From Ryuthela nishihirai (Eukaryota > Arthropoda > Arachnida > Araneae > Heptathelidae): DNA of 64,000 nucleotides. Positions 45,269-55,600 of the stretch are shown in pieces (within the stretch, counting starts at the first letter, position 1; every line of letters begins with the position of its first letter). The notes beneath the pieces were generated by a model. It worked only from the letters and a program-made list of their open reading frames with translations, was not told the origin of the DNA and did not search any database. The DNA is taken from positions 1,160,704-1,224,703 of the forward strand of contig JAWZYU010000034.1 in the NCBI GenBank assembly GCA_038380435.1, in the 5' to 3' direction. A program made the position numbers and the translations under genes.

Positions 45269-45663
45269 AACATTTGGCAAACACCAATTTGGTGTCCATG
45301 CAGTCCATTTATTGCGATAAGAAAAATTGGGTGCCAACGTGCTTTATTCATCTGAATTTATTTAGGGGTTGATGTGTTCTTTCATTTGGCTATGCCCAAT
45401 TTTGGGTTTCATATTTCCGTTGCTAGGCCTTAATTTCGTGTTTACCTTCTCTACTCATTTCGTTAGGCCCAGTATTTTTTTAATCCATGTCGGTTATTCA
45501 TTGAACTGCACATAATTTGATGTCCACTTAAGTTTTTGCTTTGTCTGAAACTTGATTGTTTTAAGTATGAAAGTCTTTATTGAAACCAACTAGGTTCGAT
45601 ATTCCCCTTACCCTATTGCACCTTATATCGTGATACTTTTCATCGCCATTCACCCATGGCTTT

Positions 45664-46555
45664 GGGGCGGGGGTGGCTCAGTCGGTAGTGCGCCAGGCTC
45701 GTAATCTGCAGTTCCCAGGTTCGAGTCCTAGCTGGGTCAGCGTTGAGATTTATCTCCGCAAAATTCCCCGCCCTGCCCATTGTCAGTAGGGGACACCGAT
45801 GGGCTTGGAAAGGCCGCCGTCCGTCGGATTGGACGTTAAACCGTGGCCCCGTGTGCGGGAGAGCCATACCCTGTGCACGTTAAAGAACACGCTGGATGGC
45901 CTTGATGGGAGGCTACCATCTGTCTCCCAATAGCTATTCCAGTGGGTCCCCTCCCCCAACCTTCTCTGAGCCATCGGGGCCCCGTGTGCGGGAGAGCCAT
46001 ACCCTGTGCACGTTAAAGAACACGCTGGATGGCCTTGATGGGAGGCTACCATCTGTCTCCCAATAGCTATTCCAGTGGGTCCCCTCCCCCAACCTTCTCT
46101 GAGCCATCGGGGCCCCGTGTGCGGGAGAGCCATACCCTGTGCACGTTAAAGAACACGCTGGATGGCCTTGATGGGAGGCTACCATCTGTCTCCCAATAGC
46201 TGTTCCAGTGGGTCCCCTCCCCCAACCTTCTCTGAGCCATCGGGGCCCCGTGTGCGGGAGAGCCATACCCTGTGCACGTTAAAGAACACGCTGAATGGCC
46301 TTGATGGGAGGATACCATCTGTCTCCCAATAGCTGTTCCAGTGGGTCCCCTCCCCCAACCTTCTCTGAGCCATCGGGGCCCCGTGTGCGGGAGAGCCATA
46401 CCCTGTGCACGTTAAAGAACACGCTGAAAGGCCTTGATGGGAGGCTACCATCTGTCTCCCAATAGCTATTCCAGTGAGTCCCCTCCCCCAACCTTCTCTG
46501 AGCCATCGGGGTCCATGTAAATGGCCATTTAATCCATGGTGTACAATAAAGTGCC
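45664..46555 (+). mobile_element. SINE-1 copy with an internally amplified core
   Basis: Normal head and box B (GGTTCGAGTCC), then the core, of which a 133-bp block is present five times (see repeat). The tail resumes at TCCATGTAAATGGCCATTTA. It is more than twice the usual SINE length. Confidence 0.93.
45845..46509. repeat. Five tandem 133-bp units derived from the SINE-1 core
   Basis: GGCCCCGTGTGCGGGAGAGC starts at 45845, 45978, 46111, 46244 and 46377, exactly 133 bp apart. Unit sequences differ by only a few bases (for example CTATTCC against CTGTTCC), so the expansion is recent. Each junction fuses GAGCCATCG to GGGCCCCGTG. Confidence 0.97.
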
Positions 46556-46749
46556 AAAACATTTCTGTATCCACATGCTATCTATCTATACGAAATAAAT
46601 GAGCAGTATTAACCGTCCTTTCTTCAAAGCAGTTGATTTCACAGTTATTTTCAAGGTTCGATTAAGGCTAGCGATTTAGTTGGAGGGGAAGAAATGTTTT
46701 CCTTTAGACAAAAGAGAAGCAATACGAGGGAATGAAATATGCAAATCAA

Positions 46750-47042
46750 AATTTATACCTACGAATTCACAGCTCATCATTGATTTATGAATATTCATCC
46801 ACTATCAAGCTGTTTTAAGCGGATAGTGTATAAGCAAGAGAAGAATGGGTGTAGGGGAAACATTTTCTTGAGCCGAGTGGTATCTGAACCCACTACCTCC
46901 TGATCACATGTCAGGTGCTCTGACCACTGAGCTACCACCCGGCTCGTGACAATTTTTACTCTTCACCCATATTCTCCTGTTACTTAAAAAACAGCTTGAT
47001 AGTCATTAAATCAATGATGCGCTGTGAATTCGTATGTCTAAA
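46750..47042. mobile_element. Foldback (TIR) element with a tRNA-like sequence at its centre
   Basis: The left arm, ACGAATTCACAG (46761-46772) continuing to ATCAAGCTGTTTTAAG, is mirrored by the right arm, CAGCTTGAT... to CTGTGAATTCGT (47022-47033). Inner arms AAGAATGGGTG and CACCCATATTCT also pair. The unpaired centre is the tRNA-like sequence at 46870-46945. No transposase is encoded. Confidence 0.8.
46870..46945 (-). other. tRNA-like sequence with Pol III boxes
   Basis: On the minus strand it reads GGTAGCTCAGTGGTCAGAGC (box A), a 5-bp arm CCTGA/TCAGG around a CATGTGA loop, and GGGTTCAGATACC (box B-like). The ends GAGCCGG and TCGGCTC can pair. The loop lacks the usual T at position 33 and the D-arm side has extra bases, so I regard it as SINE-like and not a working tRNA. 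Confidence 0.6.
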
Positions 47043-47246
47043 TACAAGGTACTATTGATGAAACCAAAGTTGAGGCAGATTCAGATTTGCTCACAAAAAA
47101 AAGCACCCAGGATGCGCTTTTGCTCGTGTGCGTATATCTGGGATGACTCTGAAGTCATAGTCCCCAAATGCACTTAAAAGATAGCGATGGATTAGATGGT
47201 GTATAGAATAATATCAGCAGCAGAGGAGAGATTGATCAGTGACCTG

Positions 47247-47630
47247 TTGGGTCGTTTTACCTCTGAGCGGCACTTTTTTGCACACCATGGGCTAAATGGC
47301 CAGGTCACATGGACCCCGAAGGCTCAGAGAAGGTTGGGGGAGGGGACCCACTGGAACAGCTGTTGGAAGACAGATGGTAGCCTCCCGTCAAGGCCATCCA
47401 GCGTGTTCTTTAACGTGCACAGGGTATGGCTCTCCCGCACACGAGGCCACGGCTAAACGTCCCATCCGACGGACGGCGGCCTTTCCAAGCCCATCGGTGT
47501 CCCCTACTGACCGTGGGCAGCGCGGGGAATTTTTGCGGAGATAAATCTCAACGCTGACCCAGCTGGGACTCGAACCTGGGAACTACAGATTACGAGCCTG
47601 GCGCGCTACCGACTGAGCCACCCCCGCCCC
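47247..47630 (-). mobile_element. SINE-1 copy, full length, with target-site duplication
   Basis: Complete copy antisense to the dehydrogenase gene, 0.34 kb upstream of exon 4. TCAGTGACCTG is a perfect 11-bp repeat at 47236-47246 and 47631-47641. It is inserted next to a second copy of the foldback tRNA-like sequence. Confidence 0.95.
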
Positions 47631-47641
47631 TCAGTGACCTG

Positions 47642-47770
47642 TAGCTCAGTGGTCAGAGCAGCTGGCATGTCATCAGGAGGTCGTGGGTTCAGATCCGGCT
47701 CAAGACAATTTTTCACCCTGTTGCTTAAAAACGTCTTGGCAGTGGATGAATATTCATGAAATGCAAATCA
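47642..47770 (+). mobile_element. Partial second copy of the tRNA-like foldback element
   Basis: GTAGCTCAGTGGTCAGAGCA, then GTGGGTTCAGATCCGGCTCA, then TGAATATTCATGAAATGCAA match the minus strand of the element at 46750-47042. Part of the box B arm is deleted, and the opposite arm is not seen. Confidence 0.75.
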
Positions 47771-47972
47771 AAAATCTTCTTGAGAAACGCTTCATTATTT
47801 TCATAATCAGTATAAATTTAAAAACATTTGAAAATTACATTCCTCAACTCATAATTAATTAAATTTCGTTATTAAACAGAACAACTGATATATTTTATTG
47901 TTTTTTAAATCAGCGAAGAAAAGTTTGATTCTTTTGTTGAAATGAAAACGATATTTCCCTTTGTCTTGAAAG

Positions 47973-48069
47973 CTAGGAACTGTCATCGGCTGCCAAACAG
48001 CAATCAAATTTATGGGGAAAGCAAATGGCGGGAAAGGCGGAACAGTTATCAATGTGGCCTCCATTTATG
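47973..48069 (+). CDS. Short-chain dehydrogenase, exon 4
   Basis: Acceptor CTTGAAAG|CTAGG, donor TTTATG|GTAAGT. 32 codons plus one base (phase 1). It holds LGTVIGCQTAIKFM, the interface helix, and TVINVASIYG, whose Ser is the catalytic Ser of the Ser-Tyr-Lys triad. An alternative AG four bases downstream breaks the frame, so 47973 is preferred. NGGKGG before the strand is a 15-PGDH-like feature. Confidence 0.88.
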
Positions 48070-48300
48070 GTAAGTTCAGTTTAAAATATATGACAACAAA
48101 CCAATATTTAAGTAACGAAAAGAAATTGCCATTTATTGGTGTAAAATTTCTTTCCATGAGATACTTGATAGATTGCTTACCTTTCTACAAGTTTACCATG
48201 AAGGAACTGACTGTAGCTGTAAGCCTATAACCCCGGGTAAATCCTGGTTGTCTCAGTCAGTAACCTTGAAGTTCCTGGGTTCGAATCCTCCTCCTCTATA

Positions 48301-48688
48301 GGGGCGGGGGTGGCTCAGTCGGTAGCGCGCCAGGCTCGTAATCTGTAGTTCCCAGGTTCGAGTCCCAGCTGGGTCAGCGTTGAGATTTATCTCCGCAAAA
48401 TTCCCCGCCCTGCCCACGGTCAGTAGGGGACACCGATGGGCTTGGAAAGGCCGCCGTCCGTCGGATGGGACGTTAAGCCGTGGCCCCGTGTGCGGGAGAG
48501 CCATACCCTGTGCACGTTAAAGAACACGCTGGATGGCCTTAACGAGAGGCTACCATCTGTCTCCCAACAGCTGTTCCAGTTGGTCCCTTCCCCCAACCTT
48601 CTCTGAGTCTTAGGGGTCCTTGTGACCTGGCCATTTAGCCCATAATGTGCAAAAAAGTGCCGCTCAGAGGTAAAACAATCCAACCCAA
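48301..48688 (+). mobile_element. SINE-1 copy, full length
   Basis: Complete copy in sense orientation, 0.23 kb downstream of exon 4. The flanks TCCTCCTCTATA and CTCCTCCTCTAC suggest an imperfect target duplication. Confidence 0.93.
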
Positions 48689-48734
48689 CTCCTCCTCTAC
48701 CCTCCATGCCTGTAGTGATATATTCTCTGCAAAC

Positions 48735-50410
48735 TCTTATTACGAAAGGCGTTCAAAAAGTTCTTGACATGCATCTGCAAAACAAAGACCATTGCATTTA
48801 CTTTAGCAAAACCTTTACTGTCCTTCAAAGAACTCCCCTGCATCATCTCTGCAAAGTTGCAGATGTCTACACCAATTCTGGAACGCTTGGTGGTATTCTT
48901 GTTGGGGAATACTCCGCAACTATGAATGAACATATTTTGTAAGGTCTTGAATCCTTCAAAAAGGCTTCCCAACAAGTTCCTTTTTAATTTTTGAAAACAA
49001 CCAAAAACCGCATGGTGCAATGTGAAATGAATCCGCAGGGTGGGGTAGCTGTGTCATTTTTTCTTGTTCCAGATAGGCCGTAACTTGTCGGGTTTTGCGA
49101 GCACTGGCATTGCTACGAAGAAGGAGAACCCTTGACACTCCTTGTTGTTGGACGCTGCTCCTTCATCTCCTTCACAATTTTGAGTAAAACAATCTTAATG
49201 TGGTATTGGCCATTTATAATCATTTTTTCAGGTAAAGGTCCACAGCTACCAGTCCTTGGAATTCGAAAAAAATGTGAACATCCTGTTCTTTGAGCGAAAG
49301 TCTTGTCGGAGGATTTGGGAACCAGGTTTATCTTCCGCAGCCAAAACATAATTGTCGATCTTTCTGGGAGTTGTATAGTAATAAAAACCACGTCTCATCA
49401 CCTGTGACAATGTTAATCGTTTGGGGTCACTAGGTTCAAATATTGCCAGAATCTCCTTGCATGAGCCGACTCTACCCTTTTCTGCTGTTCTGTCAGTTTG
49501 TGGGTACACATTTGGCACAGATGTTTAGAAATTTTAAATGTCGATGAATAATTGTTTCCACACTGTCAATCGATAAACTGACACCTAAATTTGACGTGTG
49601 GGTTTTCATTAATGAGTTCATGGCCTCCTTTGGTCTTAGTGTACGAGGGAGATATTCTAAGCTCTGCCGTCTTTCTCCGAATTTACACATCCATCCCGTA
49701 ACAGTGACATATGAACAGGGTTGGGTTGTTTTACCTCTGAACGGCACTTTTTTGCTCACCATGGACTAAATGGCCAGGTCACATGGACCCCGAAGGCTCA
49801 GAGAAGGTTGGGGGAGGGGACCCACTGAACAGCTGTTGGAAGACAAATCGTAGCCTCCCGTCAAGGCCATCCAGCGTGTTCTTTAACGTGCACAGGGTAT
49901 GGCTCTCCCGCACACGAGGCCACGGCTAAACGTCCCATCCGACGGACGGCGGCCTTTCCAAGCCCATCGGTGTCCCCTACTGACCGTGGGCAGGGCGGGG
50001 AATTTTTCGGAGATAAATCTTAATGCTGACCCAGCTGGGACTCGAACCTGGGAACTACAGATTACGAGCCTGGCGCGCTACCGACTGAGCCGCCCCCGCC
50101 ATATGAACAGGCATGATCCTTATATACTTTCTGATAAATCGGCATGAAATTGTTTGATGTCGTTCTCAAGTTCCATCCTTGTGAAAATGTGAAATCTTTC
50201 TCTCTTCTTCAGCAGGCTACATAGCAACGAAGCACAGAATTCGCAGACCGAACTTTATGAACCTCCAGCGAAGAGAGAAATGATGATACGGACTTTGTCT
50301 TTAACATGTAATGACAAATTTAGACAAGGTTTCAAACACGTCGCAGCTCCTTAACTTCGCAGGAACGAGTGCAAATTTGCAGACACATATCAAGAACTCT
50401 TAGAACCTCC
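48735..50410 (-). pseudogene. Mariner-like transposon with inverted ends, defective
   Basis: The ends GGCGTTCAAAAAGTTCTTGA (about 48738) and ATATCAAGAACTCTTAGAAC (about 50385) are imperfect inverted repeats. On the minus strand, transposase pieces run from the DNA-binding region (49493-49762: IIHRHLKFLNICAKCV) through RRGFYYYTTP (altered GDETW site) and FSKIKKELVG to the C-terminus (48697-49020). Frameshifts separate them. It lies in intron 4 of the dehydrogenase. Confidence 0.8.
49720..50099 (-). mobile_element. SINE-1 copy, full length, with target-site duplication
   Basis: Inserted in the 5' part of the mariner copy. CATATGAACAGG is a perfect 12-bp repeat at 49708-49719 and 50100-50111, so the SINE came after the mariner. 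Confidence 0.96.
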
Positions 50411-50583
50411 TCCATATGCCATTCGAAATGCGAGGAACCAAGATTGTTTTTACTTTTTCGTTTGAATTACAAGTTTTCTGTAAAGAATTGTAAATGTAGA
50501 GAACTTCATAAACTGCTTTCTTACTTATTTTGCAAGCATTTGAGTAAACCGGAATAAAAAAATGTTCGAATTATTCTTTTCAG

Positions 50584-50660
50584 GCTTTGCTGCCAGTGCT
50601 CTCATTCCAACGTACGTGGCCAGTAAGCACGGGGTGATTGGCCTCACGAGAAGCTACGGG
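50584..50660 (+). CDS. Short-chain dehydrogenase, exon 5
   Basis: Acceptor TTTTCAG|GCTTTG, donor TACGGG|GTGAGT. Two bases finish a Gly codon, then 25 codons follow, ending in phase 0. It contains YVASKHGVIGLTRS, the YxxxK catalytic pair in a 15-PGDH-like context. The protein reaches residue 166 here, while the family is about 260 residues. The missing C-terminal part (substrate pocket and PG motif) was not found downstream in the window. Confidence 0.88.
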
Positions 50661-51150
50661 GTGAGTGTCAAATAAATAGCATTTCTCTTACTCAAGTTTT
50701 CTTAAGTTTGTGCAAAAACACGTGGGCTCAGAGAAAAAAAATTATATTCTTACAAAAAAATGAAAAAAAAATTGATAAAATGATATTAAAAAAATTGCGG
50801 TGTGGATCTTCAGAAGTACACTATGTGAAAAAAGTGTCTGGAGACTTCCACGTTATGTGAATGGAAAGCCACTTTCAAAGCTCCTTAAGAGTGGAAATAA
50901 ACCTTTTTTGCCCACAAACTGTTATTGGCGATAAATTGTAGATTTAAAGAATGAATGGAAACAAGCATTTATCTTTAAATTTTGACACTTGTGAAAAAAT
51001 ACTTCAATAAATAAAACACAACTCTTGTATCAATACTCTTATATCATTTTGTTCACTAACATAAATTAAATATCTGAAGTCTGTATGACGATTTTTTTAA
51101 GATTCATCGATTTGGAGGCAATGTGAAAGTGTCGTCTGCTATTAAATGGT

Positions 51151-51365
51151 ATAGTCGCTCAAAAACGTATCCGAACGCTATAGTTGATTACAGAATTCAG
51201 AAAAAATATCTGGCAATAATTTTTTTAGAAATTAGTGGTCTGGCAACCTTCGTGTCACGTGACACGAAGGTTGCCAGATTTTTAATTTCGAAAAAAATCG
51301 TTGCCAGATATTTTTTCTGAATTTTATAATCAAACAGAGTGTTCGGATATTTTTTGAGCGACTGT
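51151..51365. mobile_element. 215-bp near-perfect palindromic MITE
   Basis: The left half, TAGTCGCTCAAAAACGTATC to AACCTTCGTGTCAC, is the reverse complement of the right half, GTGACACGAAGGTT to TTTTTGAGCGACTGTA, with few mismatches and almost no loop. TA flanks both ends. Half-copies lie at 9316-9432, 9620-9731, 19150-19205 and 33056-33192. Confidence 0.93.
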
Positions 51366-51503
51366 ACCGCTTTAATGACTCTTTAAATATTGATCGAAGA
51401 TTGTTGAAAATTGACACAGTCACATTGCATCTAAATTTATGAAATTTTAAAAATCGTCATACAAACTTCAGATGTTTAATTTATGTTAGTGAACAAATTG
51501 TTA

Positions 51504-51539
51504 CAGAAGTTGTGAAGTTCTATTGACTTCACAACTTCA
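51504..51539. repeat. Short snap-back hairpin
   Basis: GAAGTTGTGAAG and CTTCACAACTTC flank TTCTATTGA, in the right arm of the 1-kb foldback. It has no partner in the left arm. Confidence 0.85.
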
Positions 51540-51803
51540 GTACAGAACAGTACAGAAGTTCTATTGAAGTATTTTTTCACAGGTGACAAAAATTGAAGAT
51601 AAATGCTTCAACTTCCATTCATTCTTTAAATATTAAACGAATATTGTGAGAAATATATTTAGAGAGATGTGAGTGACATCTACAATTAATCGTCAATAAC
51701 AGTTTTTGCGTAAAAGGTTAATTTTCAATTTTAAGGAGCTTTGAAAGTGGCTCTCCATTCATATAACATAGAAGTGTCCGGAAACTTTTTTCAACATAGT
51801 GTA

Positions 51804-52170
51804 TTGTTAAATAGAGCAGATTGTGGTTCGATGCAAATGTTATAGCAGCAAAAATATGTGAAAATCATATCTTACAATCGCGAATAACCTTTGATTAGGC
51901 ACAATTTGGGTGGCTTGAATTTTACACACAGATGATGATATTTTGTGTTTATTACAAATTCCCGCCATGACAAGCAAAGCGGATGGCTGTTTTAAACTTA
52001 CTTCTGGTTTTTACCTTTCTGCTCGCTAAAGTACTTCAAGTAGTTTCTAGCGATAAAAGAATGTGTTTAGTGCCTTAGGGATAATGTGATTGTGCTTCTT
52101 CATTTGCAAGCAGAACTGCAATTATTTGTGCAACTGATTTGGATCAAGGATATGTGTTTTCTGTTTTTAG
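51804..52170. other. Unrecognised intronic spacer
   Basis: No exon with the expected C-terminal dehydrogenase sequence and no repeat recognised. Confidence 0.5.
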
Positions 52171-54380
52171 TGGTATCTTTATAATCTGGATATTCTCGGC
52201 TTGCAAGAGACCAGATGGATAGATAAAGGTCATATTCTTAAAGATAATCTTAAATTTCTCTTTTCAGGAAATGGAAGATAATAAGCATTTCCAAGGCGTA
52301 GGGCTGTTTCTCAGCAGACACGCTAGTGATGCTCTTCTGGGATATCAGTGGATTAATGAAAGGTTTCTTACAGAAAATTTTCAAACAAGCATTAAAAACT
52401 AGAACGTCATCTGCTGTTATGCCCCCACTGAGGATGCCGATGAAGATGAGAAAGATGGGTTTTACGGACAACTCCAGGATATTTTGAATTCTGTCAAGAA
52501 AGGAGATATTACCCTTGTTCTAGGTGACTTCAATGCCAAAGTGGGTACTGACTCTGACCTTTGGGAAGGAGTGATAGACCCTTTTGGCATTGGTAGCTGC
52601 AACGGCAATGGGCAACGTCTCCTACAGGTAAGTAAACTCAATGGTTTCAAAATAACTAGCACTTATTACAAACACCGCCACATACATAAGTACACATGGG
52701 TTTCACCTGATGGGTTGCATAAGAATATAATTCATTACATATTAATTAACAGCAAATGGACTAGTTCTGTTAAGAATACCAGGTCATATAAGGGAACTGA
52801 AATTGGATCTGACCATTACCTTTTTAAAAGTGTCTTGCAACTTAAACTTAAAAAGTTTTGTAAGTAAAGTTAAAAAATTTACTTTTAATACTGAAGCTCT
52901 GAAAGATCCAGTTATAGCCAAAGCTTACCATGATAGGTTACTTAGTCATTATGACAGTCATGGTTTGCTTACTACTGAAGTTGTGGAAGAATGGGATCAT
53001 TTTAAACAGGCTTTTTTGGACACTAACAGTACTCTTTTAGAAAAAAAGGAGCAGAAGAGGCAGAATTATCTGAGTGATAAGGCACTTGATCTTATTTCGG
53101 AAAGAAAGAACTGCAGGAATGTCCTTAATCAATACCCTACTAGTACTAATAGAAAGCATTACAGAGAACTTAATAAACGTGTAAAAGATCAGTTAGCTGC
53201 TGATAAGAATCTTTGGCTTGATGGCTTGTCTGACAAAGCCGAAGAAGCAGCTACACAGCACAAAAACAGAGAGCTGTACCAGATAGTTAATGTTTTGTGT
53301 GGTAGAAAACGGACAGGTATACAGGGATTGAAGGATAAACAAGGTAAGGTTATAGAATGTGAGGATTCTGTCATGGCTGGGTGGGCTGAGCATTTCAGTG
53401 ATGTTCTAAACAATGTGGTTAGTTCTACTCCCATTGTTTGCAATGATGATAAATGCATTGGTGGCTTTAATGTTGGCCCTATAACACAATCTGAAGTTAT
53501 TTTGGCTATATGTAAACTTAAACTTCATAAATCCCCAGGGGTAGATGAAATTACTACAGAAATGCTCAGAGCTGGGAATGTTTCGGTTACCACTTGGATG
53601 ACTGAAATTCTGAATATCTTTTATGATAAAGGCATGGTTCCTAAGGATTTTACCAGAGCTATTATTATCCCTGTTTTCAAAAAAGGTGATCGCAATTTCT
53701 TGTGCTAACTATAGGGGTATCAGCCTACTCTCTGTTCCAGGTGAAGTTCTTTGCATGATTGTGTTTAATAGAATTAAGAATCTGGTTGACAGTCAATTGC
53801 GTGATGAGCAATGTGGATTCAGAAGTGGTAGGCCATGTATAGATCAGATGTTTTCACTTAGGCAGATTCTTGAGAAATGTTTAGAGTTTCAGAAACCTTT
53901 GATTGCTAGCTTTGTTGATTTCAAAAACGCTTTCGACTCTGTTGATCGCCATAATTTGTGGTTGATTGTAAGATCATAATGTATACCAGACAAGCTAGTT
54001 AACATAATGAAAGCTCTCTATAATAACATTGAGTCGTCTTGGGCATTAGGTGGTTCAACTTTGTAACTAATGATGAGATTAGGCACCTCCTTTAAAAATA
54101 TTATGCAGAGAGAGACTCCATTGGTTTGGCCATGTTGCCCATATGGATAATTTTAGATTAGCGAATAGGGTTATGAACAGTGTGCCTAAAGGCCTCAGAA
54201 AGAGGGGGAGACCTAGGATGCGGTGGGCAGACAATGTCAAACAGGACCTTGTTAGAATTGGTGTGCAGTGGCCAGATGCAGCAGATGTAGCTCAGGACAG
54301 ATATGCTTGGAGAACTAAATTGTACGGTGTGGTTGGACCTCCCTATCCCATGGCTGCTTGAGGATGATGATGATGCAAGT
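52171..54380 (+). mobile_element. LINE-A copy 6, long open pieces, palm deleted
   Basis: Endonuclease pieces appear at 52200-52867 (LVLGDFNAKVGTDSDLWEGV, YTWVSPDGLHKN). A 301-codon frame, 52803-53708, covers the linker to the RT entry (KSPGVDEITTEMLRAGNVS, then VFKKGD). 53623-53979 continues with NYRGISLLSVPGEV and FVDFKNAFDSVDRHN. It then jumps from ALYNN near 54030 to LGIRWFNF-like sequence, removing the YADD box. The C-terminal domain (54143-54361) and a GATGATGATGATG tail end the element. Confidence 0.92.
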
Positions 54381-54660
54381 CGCAGGTACATTTTATTTCT
54401 AATGGTACTGTGTGTTATGATATTATTATACGTACTTTAGGCACTATTTTTGGTTTTTCTACGAACTGTAGAATGTTTCTTTAATACCTCAGACTGAGGT
54501 ATTCTATTTTATTTTGTTTCAGACTTCAGGCTAAGTTGCTTTACTGTGTTTGTGATTAACTACATTACTGGAAGCATTCACTATGAGTTCAAAAAGCAAA
54601 GACCATATTGAACCTTTCACACTCTATTAGCAGAAAGCTCTCTAAGCGAAAATCCTTACA
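54381..54660. other. Spacer upstream of LINE-C
   Basis: No gene recognised; it may include the LINE-C leader. Confidence 0.4.
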
Positions 54661-55600
54661 CATTGTCATTAATAATTGGACTTCAACTACTGAAATTATC
54701 TCTGACGCACATCATACTAAAGATAATGTTGAAAAATATACCACGATGCGATCTGCATTTGACTTCTGATTCGTATTATTCTCCCATAAAAAGTGATAAT
54801 TGCCTTACAACTACTGAACACAACCTGTATGGTTCTAGTGCAAGTGCTATTCAACCTAACATTACTGTAGTTAAAACATCTGAAACAGATACTGAAAACA
54901 AGAGAGAGGAAATGATTAAAGGGCATAATGAAAATCTTAAAAACACTGATATGAAAGAGATAACCTGTTCTTTAAAAATTTATTGGGCGAATATATTGAT
55001 AAAAAATTCAATAGTCAAAGTACCCTCTATATGTCACCAAATAACTCACATCAAAGAAATCAAATATTAGGATTTATCTAACATGCTTAGTGTTAATGTC
55101 GAGGTGGCAGAGGCTATTCATGATTATGACAACTTGGGAATGATTATTGGTGTAAACCCTAACATGGATGATAAATTAATACTAGAGCTAACTAAAAATC
55201 AAAAAATAACTAAGACATGTGCTCCATTTGGAACCTAATGAAGAGTCACCAGAAAAGATTAATTGCTTTCCTACCAACAAGATAATTATGCATTTTAATT
55301 CAGAAAACCTTTCCTCACTTGTATATGTCGGATTTATCAGATATCCAGTACGAACATACTTCTGGCCACCTTCCACATGTACGAATTGCTTTCGATTTGG
55401 GATGTGTACTCAGATTGTCAAGGGAGGATACATTGTAAGAAATATGCTGGTGACCACTTTTATAAATATTTTGAAGTAACCACCTTTCAATGCTCCAATT
55501 GTTTTGGTCCACATCCAGCAACTTACGCTGGATGTGACATCATTTCATTGCATGTCAAGCCAGACAAATCCAGATTAAACTGAAGGAAAATATCAACTGG
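54661..55600 (+). pseudogene. LINE-C ORF1 (gag-like) with CCHC knuckles, broken
   Basis: Frames 54663-55070 and 55219-55583 encode a nucleic-acid-binding ORF1 as in I-like LINEs. A charged N-terminus is followed by RYPVRTYFWPPSTCTNCFRF and FQCSNCFGPHPATYAGC, which are degenerate CCHC knuckles. At least three frameshifts break it. ORF1 proteins coat the element RNA and act as chaperones. Confidence 0.75.

Larger units (their letters stand above)
40509..47972 (+). other. Dehydrogenase intron 3
   Basis: A 7.5-kb intron. It contains LINE-D, five SINE-1 copies or pieces, an expanded SINE-1 array and a foldback element with a tRNA-like centre. Stretches 40509-40924, 43561-44270, 44395-44925, 45269-45663, 46556-46749 and 47771-47972 hold nothing firm. 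Bases 43631-43670 resemble a 5' tRNA half (GGTCTAGTGGTTTAGCATAC). Confidence 0.8.
48070..50583 (+). other. Dehydrogenase intron 4
   Basis: A 2.5-kb intron containing a SINE-1 (48301-48688) and a mariner-like element (48735-50410) that itself carries a SINE-1. Bases 48240-48300 look like a decayed tRNA-type head (CAGTCAGTAACC, GGTTCGAATCC). Confidence 0.8.
50817..51803. mobile_element. 1-kb foldback element with Tc1/mariner-type ends
   Basis: The left end TACACTATGTGAAAAAAGTG is mirrored by the right end ...CTTTTTTCAACATAGTGTA. The arms can be followed inward for about 300 bp: AAAGCCACTTTCAAAGCTCC against GGAGCTTTGAAAGTGGCTCT, and CTAACATAAATTAAATATCT against its complement near 51475-51490. 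The ends begin and finish with TA. There is no coding. The centre is occupied by another foldback element. Confidence 0.88.

Noticed and set aside
45783..46574. Several overlapping 90-131-codon minus-strand frames
   Set aside because: They are antisense readings of the 133-bp SINE core repeat and recur in every SINE-1 copy.
47973..47976. Alternative exon 4 acceptor four bases downstream
   Set aside because: It shifts the reading frame out of the dehydrogenase sequence.
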